From: Nymphaea colorata | Taxonomy: Eukaryota; Streptophyta; Magnoliopsida; Nymphaeales; Nymphaeaceae | Reading direction: 5' to 3' | Length of the DNA: 64,000 nucleotides | Assembly (NCBI RefSeq): GCF_008831285.2 | Contig: NC_045140.1 | Span: 20,086,370 to 20,150,369, forward strand | Shown here: positions 49,465-64,000 of the stretch, piece after piece | How the letters are laid out: each line of letters starts with the position of its first letter | How positions within the stretch are numbered: position 1 is the stretch's first letter | The notes under the pieces: generated by a model | Seen by the model: only the letters and a program-made list of their open reading frames with translations | Databases searched by the model: none | Told to the model about the DNA's origin: nothing | Program-made: the position numbers and the translations under genes

Positions 49465-52400
49465 ATGTCTTCCGTGTGGAGATCAGGGGCGTGCTTGAGA
49501 TGCTGCCTTCTGCTGGTGGTGGGCGTCTTGGTGCTTTGTGTGTCTGGGCCTGCACTTCTATGGAGGCTTAAGAAGGGTTTGGCAGTTGCCAGGAGTGCCG
49601 GGGGATGCCCTCCCTGCGTCTGTGACTGCCCTCCTCCTGAATCACTCCTCAAGATTGCGCCAGGTTCTAACCCGACCTCTATTTCTTGTTTCTTTCATAA
49701 CAATCTCTTCTGTGATATTTGCCTTTCGGATCCAGTGTCTGTATGCTATAACATCTGGAAATACCTCTCTCTTTCTCTCTCCCTTACGGTCTGGGGTTTT
49801 TTTTTTGGGTTTTGGGTTTGGAGGCGCATAACGTCGTGACGAGATCTTGGATATTTTCATGCTGCAGATGGATGGCTTCTTTCTTTTTTCATGTTTATTA
49901 TAGATGTTATCGCTCTATTGATTTGGGCATTCCTTGGTTTTTTTTCTTGCCCATTAGATTTAAATCCTCCTTTCCTCTTGGCCTGTCGGTCTTAAGGCAT
50001 ATAGTGGTATTAGGAGATTTTGGTACGATAGATTTTGCCATATCGGTGATCTAATTGGCATTACTTATGCATCGGGATCATCCAGTTAAGTACGTCCCTC
50101 TTAGTTCATTTTTGTCTTTGATAATACCAATAATAGGACTCAACGTTCGTTAAAAGATTTTTCTTGTTTTCGTGATTTATCTAATCAACTTTTGGGCTTC
50201 GATATGGATTGTTCGTGGACAGAGCATTTGCCGTATGTAAATTTTTTCTTATGTTCTACAAAGACAGGTCAGATTTTGGTTTCATTGAGAAAACTGGGTA
50301 ATAATTTTCTGACGTGATGAAGGGATTGATTATATTTCCAAATTGGGACTAAAAATATCAAATAACAGGACCATGAAGATGATATAGCTGCTACAAGTTG
50401 CTTTCAAGCGTCTTCCTGTTGATAGATTTAGCAATTTGTGGTACTTAGATGCCACATCATTTTATCTAATCTTGGTTCCTCCTCTAAAATGAAGGCCCTC
50501 TTTATTCGAAGATCTTTTAGCCTTGAATGAGCGAGAAAGCTCATATAAGCACATGTCTATAGAAATGATCAGTTCACAGAAATTAAGATGTTACTTGATG
50601 TATGATAAGGAGAATCTGATGCAGCAATAGATCTGGACGCTCTAGTTGTTTGTAGCATTACAGACAACATTTGCCATGTGCAATTAAAGCACCTGAAGAT
50701 GCTGGAAACATGGCACTTGGTTTGGCACATCTTCTCAAGTGACCCTTCCTCTCTTACTGGCCGACAACCCGCATATGCCACAACAAAATTGAGGATTTTG
50801 GAATACTTTCACAAATGAAAAGCACATCACAAACCCTAATTTTCATCTTAGCGAACAACATTGTTTTTGCAGGTTATTGTGACCTAAAGGTTTCCTAAAG
50901 GTAGCACTGATGCAACCGTAATGTTTTAGGTTGTAACTACACTTGTTAATGCTCCCAGCATTTCATCCATAAGTAAGACTCTCTAGGAGGTATTTGAAGT
51001 TGGAACATTCTGTTATAGGCTTCAGGACTCTCCCATAGGTATTCTCCCACATCGGAACTGTAAATCCAATAATAAGTTGGGAAAAGGAATCGTGTTCATT
51101 GGTATCCAATTTTTCTTTAGCACCTCAACAAAGTGTTATATGCTCCTTTATTATCACTAGCCTCATTTTGAAGGTTTAGCTTGAAAATTCAAAGTAGGAG
51201 ACTTGATTAGCGGGATATTTATCTATATGACTGAATGGTTATCTGACTTCTTTGAATTTATACATGCATTTTAATTTTAACTTTGATATGTCTTTGTGGG
51301 ACTATTTTTTCTTTGTTTCATCTTTTTCTTATACTTTTCCTTTTAATATTTTGCAGGGCTGGTGAACCTTTCAATTACAGGTTTGTGATGGTCCCTTGAG
51401 AAACTCTCCCTGTATTAAAACTACGTTAGGGATAAAATGATTGGTTCCAGACTTCTTCTCTTCTTTTATTTTCTTTTCCATCTGCACAATTTACTTCATA
51501 TCAGTTTATATCTGTTTCCGATGCTACAAAATTATTTTGCCTGTTTGCTTCATTTTTGAACTTATGTTAGCATTAATACTTCATGATTTTGTGTTGTAGG
51601 CTTGTAGCACATGATTTGCCCAATGGATGTTTGGACATGATGAAGGGGTGATGGTCCGATTTTTGGACTCTATCTCCTTGATGAAATCTCAAGATCTATG
51701 AGACTATGACTGACTCTAGTGATTTCACTCTCTTGTTTTACAATGCTAAAACAAGTATTTTTTTCTTGAAATTGTGGCATTGATGCATAGTTTGATGCTT
51801 ATTTTTGAGGATGATTAGCTGTATGTTATCTTACTTTATGTTGCTAAATGTCAATCAATAGTGTGTATATGTGCAGTTAAACTGCTCTAGTTCGAGAAAC
51901 AGATACAGCTTTTCACATGTACATTCCTAAAATTATCCCAATATCACAGGCCAACTCTACCCATAAATCACCAAGGATATCATCTTCCCTTAGTATCTGG
52001 AACTGAGGCTTATAAATGGTTGGGAGACATTATATTGCTTCAAAAGCAATTGATTTTGTAGTTTATTTTGCTTTCACTAGTCCTGCTGCTCCTGCAGAAG
52101 TTACAATCCGACTTTTACTGATTAGATCTTGGTTTAGTGGACATGTCTGCCTGAACCCGTTGCCTATGCATGATAAGATATAATCATATTATAGGTGTGT
52201 GTATGTATTGCACATGTAGATGGAATAATAATGATGAAATGACTGCCATATGCCATGTGAATTAAAATAGAATTTGTAATAGATACTTCAAGGGAGATAA
52301 GCTTATTGTGCACTCCTAGAGGCGATCTATATTGCTTCAACTGTGAGATGCCTAAGCACCTCTTGGAGTTGACTACAACTTCAAATTCTACCCATATTAC

Positions 52401-52821
52401 TTTGTGATGTAAGCTTGGGGCATGCCATTTATCATCTCTGTCTTGGTGGTAATTTTTTTTTCTTGCTTGACATATTTTGGTAAGTGGTATGCTTATCAAT
52501 CACGATATCCACTAAACAGATTGTGGGAAGCATGATCCTGAGCTGAAGAAAGAAATGGAGAAGCAATTTGTGGATCTTGTGTCGGAGGAATTGAAACTTC
52601 ACGCTGCTGTTTCTGAGGAACATAAACATCACATGAACCTCACACTTGTAGAGGCTAGAAGGGTGGCAACAGAATACCAAAGAGAAGCAGAAAAGTGCAA
52701 TACAGCTACTGAAACCTGCGAGGAAGCCAGGGAACGATCCGAGGCATCATTAATAAAGGAAAGGAAAATAACAGCCTTATGGGAGAAAAGAGCTCGTCAG
52801 CTGGGCTGGGAAGGCGAGTAA
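49465..52821 (+). CDS. DUF1068 protein (membrane anchor plus coiled coil)
   Basis: Three exons join in frame: 49465-49663, 51357-51380 (24 nt) and 52520-52821, giving 174 residues. The start follows a GA-rich leader. Residues about 8-31 (ACLRCCLLLVVGVLVLCVSG and on) form one membrane helix, followed by ALLWRLKKGL and the Cys-rich CPPCVCDCPPP. The tiny exon adds the conserved LVNLSIT. The rest is a charged helix, probably a coiled coil: DPELKKEMEKQFVDLVSEEL, HMNLTLVEARRVATEYQREA, KCNTATETCEEARERSEA and ALWEKRARQLGWEGE at the end. This is the plant-specific DUF1068 family, present across land plants, with no settled function. Order and length match relatives I recall. A tail or lumenal orientation cannot be decided from sequence alone. 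Confidence 0.93.
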
Positions 52822-53439
52822 CTGGAGAGGTGGATTTCCTGCATTTTACTGTTCTTCCAAGTTTCCTTCATGAAGGTGGGGGAGGGAACTGTATATGCTT
52901 CAGATGTTCTATCTAAGCTTTCTCGTCTGATAGGTGTAGTTAATGTCCCTTCTCCATGTTTCTGCAACCTTTCGAAGACGGGAGAAGGTAAAAGGAAAAG
53001 GAAGAGGAGAAGAAGATCTGTTGATGTTGATAAACTAGGGGAATGTCGAGTCAATTATGTCTTACATAGTGTGGTCGAAAAAGGAGAGCACGGTAGCCTT
53101 CTATGGTTAATGTCAAGTAGAAACATCTCTCAGTTGATTAGGGAGGCAAACTATAAGCTTGTCTTCCATTTTTTGGAAAGAAAGAAATTGCATATCACAT
53201 TATCAAGCTCATTTTAATATTCTTTGGCTGTTTACTGTATTTTGTTTACGGATACCTGGATTGGTCTATTTATTCATTTGCAATATTACATTTATATGCG
53301 AGGGATCAGCCCAGACTTTCAACTTACGGGGAGAGACTTCCATCAAAGCAAAGCTGGTGATGGGGGGCTTTCCCTGTCTTTTGTATTGAGAAGTTCCATT
53401 CTGACAAGTGACGACTCACCATACGTATTACCCTATAGT

Positions 53440-53490
53440 GGTGGGTTGCCGGGGACTCGAACCCGGGACTTCTCGGATTGTTAAGCTTCC
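53440..53490 (-). repeat. tRNA-like B-box segment, possible SINE or tRNA relic
   Basis: On the minus strand the sequence GTCCCGGGTTCGAGTCCCCG contains GGTTCGAGTCC, a perfect RNA polymerase III B box with T-arm-like pairing. No A box or acceptor stem is visible at the right distance, so it is not a tRNA gene. Confidence 0.4.
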
Positions 53491-53497
53491 ATAGAGT

Positions 53498-53509
53498 ATT
53501 ATTATTATA

Positions 53510-53545
<36 letters not shown>
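53498..53545 (+). repeat. (ATT)n microsatellite
   Basis: ATT trinucleotide run with one TAATT interruption, next to the B-box segment. Confidence 0.9.
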
Positions 53546-54556
53546 ATGCTGGGAAGTCTTTGTTTTCTCGAAAGTTTTGTCCTTATAGTTATCAGACGAT
53601 GATCAAAGGAAATAAATATATGAAATAAAAAGGATTTTACGATCGAATCCATGTTTTACATTAGTACTGCGTGTCAGATACCAAGTTTCTGTTACATACC
53701 TGATGTTTTTTTTTTCCCTGTTACATACCTGACCTTGAGGTCTTGCAGTGATTATATCGAGGTCCTATGTTCACAAAGGTTGGCAACCAGGAATGTTCTA
53801 CTGTCTATTTTAAAGTAATATTTTAAACATTTTCAGATTTTGTGGGCCAGGAGGGTAGACTCAGACTGTGCTTCCACTTTCCTCTCATGAAAAGTGATGA
53901 CCTATATTTTCGAACACTATATTCTTAAAAAATAAATCTAATGACTGAGTTACGTTTGTTTAGGTGGCACTTATTTATTTGCTTTTCTCAAAATACTAAA
54001 CTTGCATTAATGGCTACCGTCCTTTCAGCTATGTTGAGAAGGTAGATGGATGATGTAATATACTATAACTAATTAGAATTGATTGGGCCAGCAGCTCGTA
54101 TAAGGTAAGTAGGTCTGGGCATTGGGCCGGCCCAGCTCGGTCCTATAAGGAGTTGAACTTGGGCTGGGCCGTACCCTATGACTAGGGCTTGGACGTATTA
54201 AAGATATGACGTTCCTTATATGAAGAGAGGAAGAAGCTGACCTACAACAACAAAGTACATGTTTTTTTTTTTGTCTTCTATCGAAATGATTATTCTTCCA
54301 TTTCACGATTTTCACCGTTCAAAGTGATTAACAATTAATTCATTTAAATAATAATAATATTTTTCTCAGAGTTCAATTTCCAATTTTGCATGGTCGTTCA
54401 TATGCAAATGCATGATGATTTTTGTGTTATGATCGCAAAGACAGGTTCTAATTATTTCTACACCATAACACATAGTCCCTTGTTACTTCCCTCACTCATA
54501 TGCGAGAGAGTGTGAAAGCTCGTTCCCCTTGTTGACATGAGATGAGACCCAAAGGG

Positions 54557-56623
<2,067 letters not shown>

Positions 56624-57418
56624 CGCCCACAGTTTTTTGACATTCCTTCCTCTCTGGGGACCAGCAAAGAATATCTAAACTTTCAAATGCCTAAAAAAAT
56701 AAAGCGAATAATTTTAACTTCTTGTGAAACTAAGCATCCCAATTAAATAAAACAAGTTAAATAAATTATGTCTTCTCAAAGGTCCAAAAAAAGTCCACAA
56801 AAAGTCGGCGAGGCAAGAGGATAATGTTCAAAAATGCAATTTAAAATTTTGGTTCTACAGACTACGAAGTCAAGTTTTCTATGTTGCTGAAGATACACTA
56901 CTTTTTTTTTTTTTTTTTTTTTAGAAAAGTTACTACGATCACACTCTTATCAATTACCTTCACTTATCTTTAAATACTTCAATAAAAATTATTGTACATT
57001 TTATTGCTTCTTGATATTACTGAACTAAATAAATATTTTAAAAAAATCATAAAATTAGATATACTGTCTAATTATCAGGAAAAATTCTCAAGGTCCTTTT
57101 GACAAGGGAAAAAGGTGCCCAGAATGATTTTGGCGTTTGAGAAGCCTTTGGTAAGACTGATATGAAACATTGCAAAATTTTGAAAACGCTCAAATTCTTT
57201 TGCAGTTTTGCTTATATTGCTTATTGGAGAGGCAGATTGAGTTTGTACGTGTTTTTTATAACTTTAGGTTTGATTCTGAAAATAAAAAAAAAGTAATAAA
57301 AACGCGGGAACGGGAAGACCGCGACGGACCCATCCTTTTTTAAATCGATGATCAAAGAAGGCGAAAGCCAGGACGGCAGTCGACTGCTACAGAGACTCTG
57401 GGAGAGAGAGAGAGAGAG
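56624..57418 (+). repeat. Downstream copy of the CBP60 5' region (copy 2 of 2)
   Basis: Partner of 54557-55309, offset about 2067 bp. It has a longer poly-T (about 56901-56922) and ends in a GA tract roughly 90 bp before the CBP60 TATA box. Confidence 0.9.
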
Positions 57419-57507
57419 ATTGAACGAAATCAGACGGACGGATGAACTCGTCAAGATGAGAAGGGCCCCATTCCCGCGTTTCCTCTGAAATTTCGCCTCT
57501 CTCGAAG

Positions 57508-57516
57508 CTATAAATA
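57508..57516 (+). promoter_or_regulatory. TATA box of the CBP60 gene
   Basis: CTATAAATA, 75 bp before the ATG at 57591, in a GC-richer stretch; transcription would start near 57540. Confidence 0.65.
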
Positions 57517-57590
57517 CACTATACAGCCGTGCCTTTGGCTATTGTTCCCCGTCTCTCTTAAGCCGGCCTTTGGAGAAGAGATAGGCGGAG

Positions 57591-60500
57591 ATGAGGGCGG
57601 AGAAGCGTGCCATTGGAGATTCGGAAGACGATGAGAGAAAGCGGGCGAAGAAGCCGAGGACTCCGGACGCTGCAAGGTATATCTTTTCCAAACTCTGATC
57701 GCAATTTCACCTCCCCGAGTTGGAGTTGAGTGTTTGAACTTTGATTGTAAGCGAGCTTCGGATTTAAGGTTGATTATGTTGTTCCTTTTGTTTTGGATTG
57801 CTTTTCACTACCTTGTCAATTTGAGCTACTAAAGTAAACAGAGGGAAAAGGAACTTCAGCATACTTTGTGGGGGAAGTGCGGACGAAGTTCCTTTTGGAG
57901 AAGGCCTGGTGAAACTTGAACAACGAGAAAGAAATAAAGATATAGTGGCAAAGCCTTTAGGAAGTTTGAGCATGTCTATTGCCCCTTCTCCGACCTTTGT
58001 AGACATGGAGTTGCTTTAAGATACAGATGGTTTCTCTTTGGTGACTCAGAAAACTTGGCATCTCGGGCACGCTTTAGGGTGATAATTTTTTGTCTAATTG
58101 ATGGCATGATTATGAAATTATGGTTTTCTTTCTTCTTATGTTTTTAATGCATCAAATCCTAGATATGCTAAATTGGGACCTTAAAGTGCATCATATACAT
58201 ATTATTATGCAAATTCAGCTTGAACTTCTGGGAAGGTTTGTTTTACCTGCTTCCATCGGATTTATTCTTAATTATTTGTGATAAACAGATGAGAGTAAGA
58301 TTTGTTAAAAATATTAACGAGAAAAAGGTTTGCAACATGGTGACACTTTAGGGATTTATTATTTTTTATCAAAAGAAATTCAACAACAATATATTTATCA
58401 TGCCACTTGTTGCATATCCCTTACCTGTTTCTGTTAACATTGATTTGATTCATCTGTGTCTTGCATCTAATATTATTTGCAGTGTTTTTATGCAAGCTTT
58501 ATTGGTGGATCTTCTTCGTCACCTGCTGCCTTCCTTCCGAAAGATTGTAAGTTTTTTATTTAACGTATGTTATTCTTTTTATATTTGGAGTCCAGCCTGA
58601 AATTTTGTGTGTGTGCATGTGTGTTTGCCCGCGCTCTTTAGCAGGGGTCCATCACAGTGAATGTTAAGCTAGTTTTCTGTTAACTTCTTGCATTACCACG
58701 TTATTAAATGTACATGTCCATGTATTAATCCCAAGGGTTGAAAAAAAGTGATTCACTCTGCTGGTTGGGTCTTGTTTGTAAACAAAATTTGGTCTTAAAT
58801 CAGTGGAATGAGATCTCAACTTCTCAAGCACATAGTATTTGGTAGACTTGAATCATGAGAACTACAAAAAGCAAGAAAAGAACTGCTGTAAATAGATGTT
58901 GCTTGATTTAATTGTTTCTGCTTTCTACTGTTGCTCTTTCAACTCCTCTCGAGTGATGGCATTTCTGGTGTTAAGGACAAGGGCAAATTTATCATTTAGT
59001 TTAATAACCTAATGTTGTTAATTTTTTTTGTCACTCCTGGATGACCTTTCAAAGGAAATGGAAAGGACTTTATGGTTGGAATATTGATGTGGAAGATCTA
59101 TAGTTCTATACTCATAAATGATCTAAATAAAGAAAGAACTTGCAGGCAAAAGGAACCGAACTTATTCATATTCCAGAGCTCTTTGGCACTATCCTCTTGT
59201 AAGATGTAACTACCACATTCTTTGTACACAAACTAACTAATAGTTGCCGTAGTTTCTCCTCATGGTCACGCTATGACATGCCATGAAATGGCATTGACAT
59301 CCTTTATTTGATTGCCATTTAAGTCGCCAGGAGCAAAATGAGATTCCAACACATACAGTTGCTGCCTTTCTTATTCTCTGCTTCAAGCTTCAAAGTCTGC
59401 TTTTTCTTTTTTCCAATCTTTAGTTTGTGAAACACTAAAACTTATCGCCTCTTTAGAAAGGCTGCCTGAGGACAAGAGAATGAATTGGAGCTATTCTTTA
59501 GTAGTCTCATGTTCTTGTAAATCTTTTAAGATTTTCAAGAACATCACAAACTATCTTTCTTCCCTGTTTTCATTTCATTTCAATGAATAAACAGGTGCAA
59601 GAAGAGCTGGAAAAGGTTTTCAAGCACTTAGGGCCTCTTATGCCTGGCAGGTATGGTTTTCTTTAGCTGCAGCATTCCTGAAAAGGAGAACATAACGAAA
59701 GCTACAAGTTGGGATGATTAAATTTTAGAACTAAAGTGGCTTGACTTTCGAAAGTGAAAGTCTGAAAACTATTTACTATCACCTAATTTTACTCACAAGA
59801 AGTAGACATGGATTGCAAAAAGTGCACAAGCATTGCAAAAAGGGAGAACTGGGGTGACATAGGATTCATTACTTCACAGGAAATGAATATTCTCCATAAG
59901 CTAAAAAGTAAAAACAGAAGAAATAACACAAAAGAAGGTACACCTGTGTATTACTTCACCTATCCGTAGATCCTTCTTGTACGCATGCTCATCATCATAT
60001 TAAAATTCACAACTCTAAGCTTTTAGTCAGGTAGCTGCATAAGAATTTCTTCAGTTTAACTTATGGTCTGCGGGCCATTTGACCTTACAAGCAGCTTTCA
60101 CAGACCATTAAAATGTTTCGGAATTTAAAGTCATGATTGAGCATACAAAAGTTCATTGTTAAATTTTCCAGGTTACCTACAAAACAGCTTCAGGAATCGG
60201 ATGGAAGAAAGCTACAGCTTCACTTCATGACATGTCTTCCAGAAAAACTTTTTACAGGGAAAAAGCTTAAAGGAAAGCAGGGTGGTGACATTCAAATCAT
60301 GTTGATGGATGCAAATACCGGCAATATTGTTTCATCTGGGCCCGAATCATCTCTTCATTTAGAGATTGTTGTTGTAGATGGTGACTTTGATAATTTGCCA
60401 CATGCTGATTGGACACATGAGCAATTTGAAAGGCACATTGTAAAAGAGCGGAAGGACAAGAGACCACTTCTTGTAGGCCAGTTGAAGGTTGCCTTAAACA

Positions 60501-63145
60501 ATGGAGCTGCCGCCCTTGGGGAGATACTATTTACAGACAATTCTAGATGCTCAAGGAGCCAGAAGTTCAGGCTTGGGGTAAGAGCTGTTGCAGGACAATC
60601 ATTTGGTCTTCATGTTCGAGAGGCTAAGTCAGAGGCTTTCTCTGTCAAAGAAAATAGAGGAGAAGGTATGTTTCTCCCACTCTCCCTCTCTTTTTCATCA
60701 GATAAAAGCCTCATTGTGCTTAAATTGCAGATTCTGAGAAGCATTATCCACCCAAGCCAAATAGCGAAGTTTGGAGATTGGAGGGAATAGCGAAGAATGG
60801 GCCTTATCATAATGCACTTACCAAGGAGTCAATCTTCACTGTTGAGGGTTTCGTACGGCAATTGGTCATGAATCCAGAAGGGATACGTAATGTAGGTTTC
60901 TCCAATACCTGTTTCAAGATGTTTCCTTTTTTTTTTTCCAACTTTTTCAATCAAGTCTGCTTCGTTCCCACAGATCGTCTCAAATATTTTGCTTCTGCTT
61001 CCTTAATGACATTCTTCGATGATTTTGTGTAGATATTTAGAAACAAGTTGAAGACATGGGATAGATTAGTGAAGCATGCCAGGACTTGCACACCCAGTAA
61101 GAAGATATATGCATACTATGATGATGAAGCAAAGAAAACTCTCGTGTTCAACAATGTCTATGAAGTTATAGGCCTTTCAGTAAAGGATAATTATATCCCC
61201 ACAGAGTCGCTTCCTGGGCATGAGAAGGTACATGTTCCATTCCTTCCACAAGCTGGCTACACGCCGTCAAAAGATGGCCTCACAAACACACAGAAATTGG
61301 TGAAATGCTAGAATGCATTTTCCTATTTTCTCATTCATTGACAGGAGAGTGCATCATACATAAGCATTTTGGTGACTCCAGTGGATGGCACTAAGTTGAC
61401 CTAGCTGCAAGTTCATGCATTGCGGTCTCCAAGAGATGACCATATGCAACATATAATTTGTCAACTATCAAGCAGATGAATGCCATCTTGTAAGTCCTTC
61501 GGTGTGTTCTGATTCATCTCTTCATCCACAAGATGAGAAAAGTTGCGATGATGTGTAGCATCATGGTGCAAAACTGAAATACTGCAAGTCTCCCACTTGC
61601 AATACTTTTATGCCAAAAAAGGACGCATCCAAATGAGTCATTTGTGCATCTCATTGTTTTGATAGGAAGAATACAAAGTTGAATATCCGTTTCTGAAAGA
61701 AATTCTGCAACCTTGTTCAGATTATGAAAGATATTCTCCAGGGAAAGCAACGTTGCATCCTCAGCATCCTTTGTATAATCATAATGATAGGATGATGTTG
61801 TGATGTGACCTTCACAGTGTGGTTTCCATTGCGTAGTGTTAATATTGCCTTTTTGTTCAAGAAAAGATGGTCTTAATGATGAACTTTATATCGGACTATC
61901 GCACTCTCAGTCGAACGCATCTTTCTGGATAAAAGCAATTCCATGTGCTTGTTGAAAAATGGTTAGATGGAAAGCTTGAAAGCGACTTGGGAGTCAGTTG
62001 AAACTGCCTAGTTGATGCCCTAATCGAGCGCTTATCTGGAGTGTCATTGTACTCTGACGGGATGCCTGAATATATTAATTTTTGAACTTATTTTTAGATT
62101 CTCTCTCCTAATTCTGACCATGTCTAAACTGGTTTTGCACAAGCAGGCTTATTTGGATTCCATGAAAAAGAAGGCACATAGAGATCGTATAAACTTCAAG
62201 GAGTTTGATGAAGAAGCACTACCCTGGCATGATCGCCGAGGGGAAATTACTGAACCTAATCCTGTTACTGTGGAGACAGGCCTGCCTGTTGAAGAATTCT
62301 CCATCCCTTCAATTCCCATGGAGCATACTGATGGGTCGCTAGCTCTCATGCTTCAACATCAAGCGCGGCAAGACAGTCAACTAGGAGGATCATCGGCTGC
62401 AGCCTCCAGCGGCGACCCTACTGCATCAACTGCTCCCACTGATCCACCTCTTTTCATTGAATCTGCTTCATGTTCGTCGTTTCTCGGAAAGACCCAGGTT
62501 GGAATGTTTGGATCGTGCCCTCCTGTTCATCGTTTTGGGCAACATGATTTTCATCTTCGTCCTCCCATTCTGGGACCATGCTTGCCTGCTGTTCATAATG
62601 CTGGCCAGCATGTTGAAGAATTCTCCAACCCTTCAATGCCCAGGGAGAACAATAAGGTAATTCCCGCTTCCATGCCTGAAGAGCAAGCGGTGCAGGATAC
62701 TCAACTGGGACAATCATCAGCTTTGGCCTCCAGCAGGCACACTACTGCATCAACTGCTCCCAATGATGCCCCTCTTCTCGATGATTCTGCTTCACGCTTA
62801 TTTTTTCCACGGGAGACTCAGGTCGAGACATCTGGTTCACTGGAAGATGCACCACTTTCATTTGATGACATCGATTGGGCTGAAATGTCCCCCTTGCTGG
62901 ATGGCGACCTTTGTGATAATCTATGCTTCTCGTACAGCACTCTGCAGGAGGCCGATGCAGGCTCTGAATTTTGGCCACCAGTCAACCAGCATTCCCAGAA
63001 GGCTGTTACCTCCTGGCTTAAACTCAGACTTGCCCTTCGAGCAGTCACTTCTATGAGAACATTTGCAACCAGGAACAGAACTCGGCTTATGGAGCAGGGT
63101 TGGGGAACCGCTTCGCATGGAAATTGCGGTGTATATGCTGTTTAG
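57591..63145 (+). CDS. Calmodulin-binding protein 60 (CBP60) family, odd last exon
   Basis: Exons: 57591-57676, 58483-58546, 59595-59650, 60172-60665, 60731-60891, 61033-61227 and 62147-63145. This model is in frame and gives 684 residues. Conserved parts: a basic N terminus (KRAKKPRTP), VQEELEKVFKHLGPL, LQLHFMTCLPEKLFTGKKLK, IQIMLMDANTGNIVSSGPES, IVVVDGDFDNLPHADWTHEQ, KERKDKRPLLVGQLKVAL, LGEILFTDNSRCSRSQKFRL, REAKSEAFSVKENRGEDSEK, WRLEGIAKNGPYHNALTKE and RLVKHARTCTPSKKIYAYY. Near the C terminus, SWLKLRLALRAVTSM and basic residues (about 641-668) correspond to the calmodulin-binding helix. CBP60s are plant transcription factors, several in salicylic-acid immunity. The last-exon start is uncertain: the likely conserved acceptor at 62096-62097 leads to a stop. 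Residues about 400-600 hold an internal duplication. Confidence 0.88.
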
Positions 63146-63166
63146 TCACTTCTGTAAGCTTACCAG

Positions 63167-63172
63167 AATAAA
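63167..63172 (+). terminator. Possible poly(A) signal of the CBP60 gene
   Basis: AATAAA in the context TTACCAGAATAAAGTTCC, only about 22 bp after the stop codon, so another signal further on may be used. Confidence 0.35.
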
Positions 63173-63179
63173 GTTCCAG

Positions 63180-64000
63180 GTAGTCTGTTCTCGTAGAGGT
63201 TGTGTATTTGGAACATTTGTTGTTGTAACGTGTATGTCTGCTTCTGTGGTTGCTCAGACATGTGAGTAACTTGTTTGATTTGAATGTAATGGTTGTTAAA
63301 ACTTGCTCCAATCAATACGCTTGATAGAACATTTCTAAAATATCCAGCTCCCCATAAATATTTCTTGCGCGATGCAAGAACATGTTCGACGAAAAAAATT
63401 CCTTTCGGCCCATCAAAGGTCTCGTCGAAGAGATGAAAAATTGCATTATGTAGTCCACACGAAACTATGAGTGCCTGCAGTGAGTTATATGCAACTACGA
63501 TATAAATATTCTAAACAATATGACTTTTTTTTTGTGTGACGTAGCGAAATAATTGTAATGAAAAATTGTTATCGTGTTCAATGTTTTATGGTCAAGTATG
63601 TTCTTAATTATCTTGTTGTTATTCTTTTTATGTAAATATACAACAACATCTTGTGAAATGCATTTTTTCCAAGAAAATCAGAATTCTCAAAATCTGACGA
63701 AGTCTTTCTACTTTTCCCTCAGCCGGGATTTTCCCTGGATATTGGAGAATTGTCATGCTAGAAAAAGGCGGAAATGCTGGATATATCTCGTATTCCAGTG
63801 CGGGCCGCATGTGGAGGTTCGCCAGAAAACAAGACCAAACATATGTTTCGCGGGTGAGGCCTGGCAGAAATCGTGCAAAGCGTGACCTTGGTCACGCCGG
63901 CGGTTGACTCATAGGCGCCGGGTAACTCTCCCTCTTAACCCTCGGATCTGTGAGGATGGTAGGAGACAAGCGTCCTAACGGCGATCACCACCATAATGAT
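63180..64000. other. CBP60 3' region and right edge
   Basis: AT-rich to about 63700, then GC-richer (GTCACGCCGGCGGTTGACTC near 63890). The frame at 63574-63885 has no recognisable content. Possibly the edge of another repeat or gene. Confidence 0.35.

Larger units (their letters stand above)
52822..54556. other. 3' UTR of the DUF1068 gene and intergenic DNA
   Basis: The open frame at 52870-53217 is Arg/Lys-rich low complexity in the 3' UTR and is not supported as a gene. Then come a B-box-like segment, an (ATT)n tract and a GGGCC segment near 54110-54190. Confidence 0.4.

Noticed and set aside
52870-53217. 115-codon frame after the DUF1068 gene
   Set aside because: Begins 49 bp after the stop codon, low-complexity KRKRKRRRR content, no family; treated as 3' UTR.
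53440-53490. tRNA gene
   Set aside because: Only a B box/T-arm is present; no A box, anticodon arm or acceptor stem.

Overview
The window reads as nuclear DNA of a flowering plant. Genes are split by many T-rich introns with GT-AG borders, the encoded proteins belong to plant-specific or plant-typical families (NPG-related, plant clade PP2C, temperature-induced lipocalin, DUF1068, CBP60), gene ends carry (CT)n/(GA)n tracts, and intergenic DNA is AT-rich and full of tandem repeats and transposon debris. The species cannot be told from the sequence alone. Exon coordinates were worked out by hand from splice consensus, reading-frame phase and recalled family sequence.

Layout. 1-770: decayed 3' piece of an unrecognised gene with two local tandem duplications. 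1003-3790: about 2.7 kb repeat element in which a long array of ~29-bp AT-rich units lies between imperfect inverted repeats. 4850-5720: more tandem repeats. 8353-11989 (+): calmodulin-binding TPR protein, NPGR1-like. 15000-21967 (+): PP2C phosphatase close to Arabidopsis PP2C59/WIN2, with a long leader/intron. 26358-30667 (+): degenerate metallophosphoesterase-like membrane-anchored protein, carrying a decayed rDNA mosaic (26S-5.8S-26S) in one intron. 34534-35469 (-): temperature-induced lipocalin with a heat-shock element upstream. 41155-47117 (+): S28 Pro-X carboxypeptidase with a complete catalytic triad and one probable GC-AG intron. 49465-52821 (+): DUF1068 membrane/coiled-coil protein with a 24-nt exon. 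57591-63145 (+): CBP60 calmodulin-binding protein, with a reading-frame conflict at the last exon and an internal duplication; its upstream region exists in a second copy about 2.07 kb away.

The genes are not an operon or an obvious pathway. Two (NPGR1-like and CBP60) are calmodulin-binding families, and several (PP2C, lipocalin, CBP60) belong to families linked to stress or immunity, but there is nothing in the sequence that makes this more than coincidence. I found no clear new multi-gene system; the most unusual items are the repeat element at the left end, the rDNA mosaic, the duplicated CBP60 upstream region and the CBP60 last-exon anomalies.
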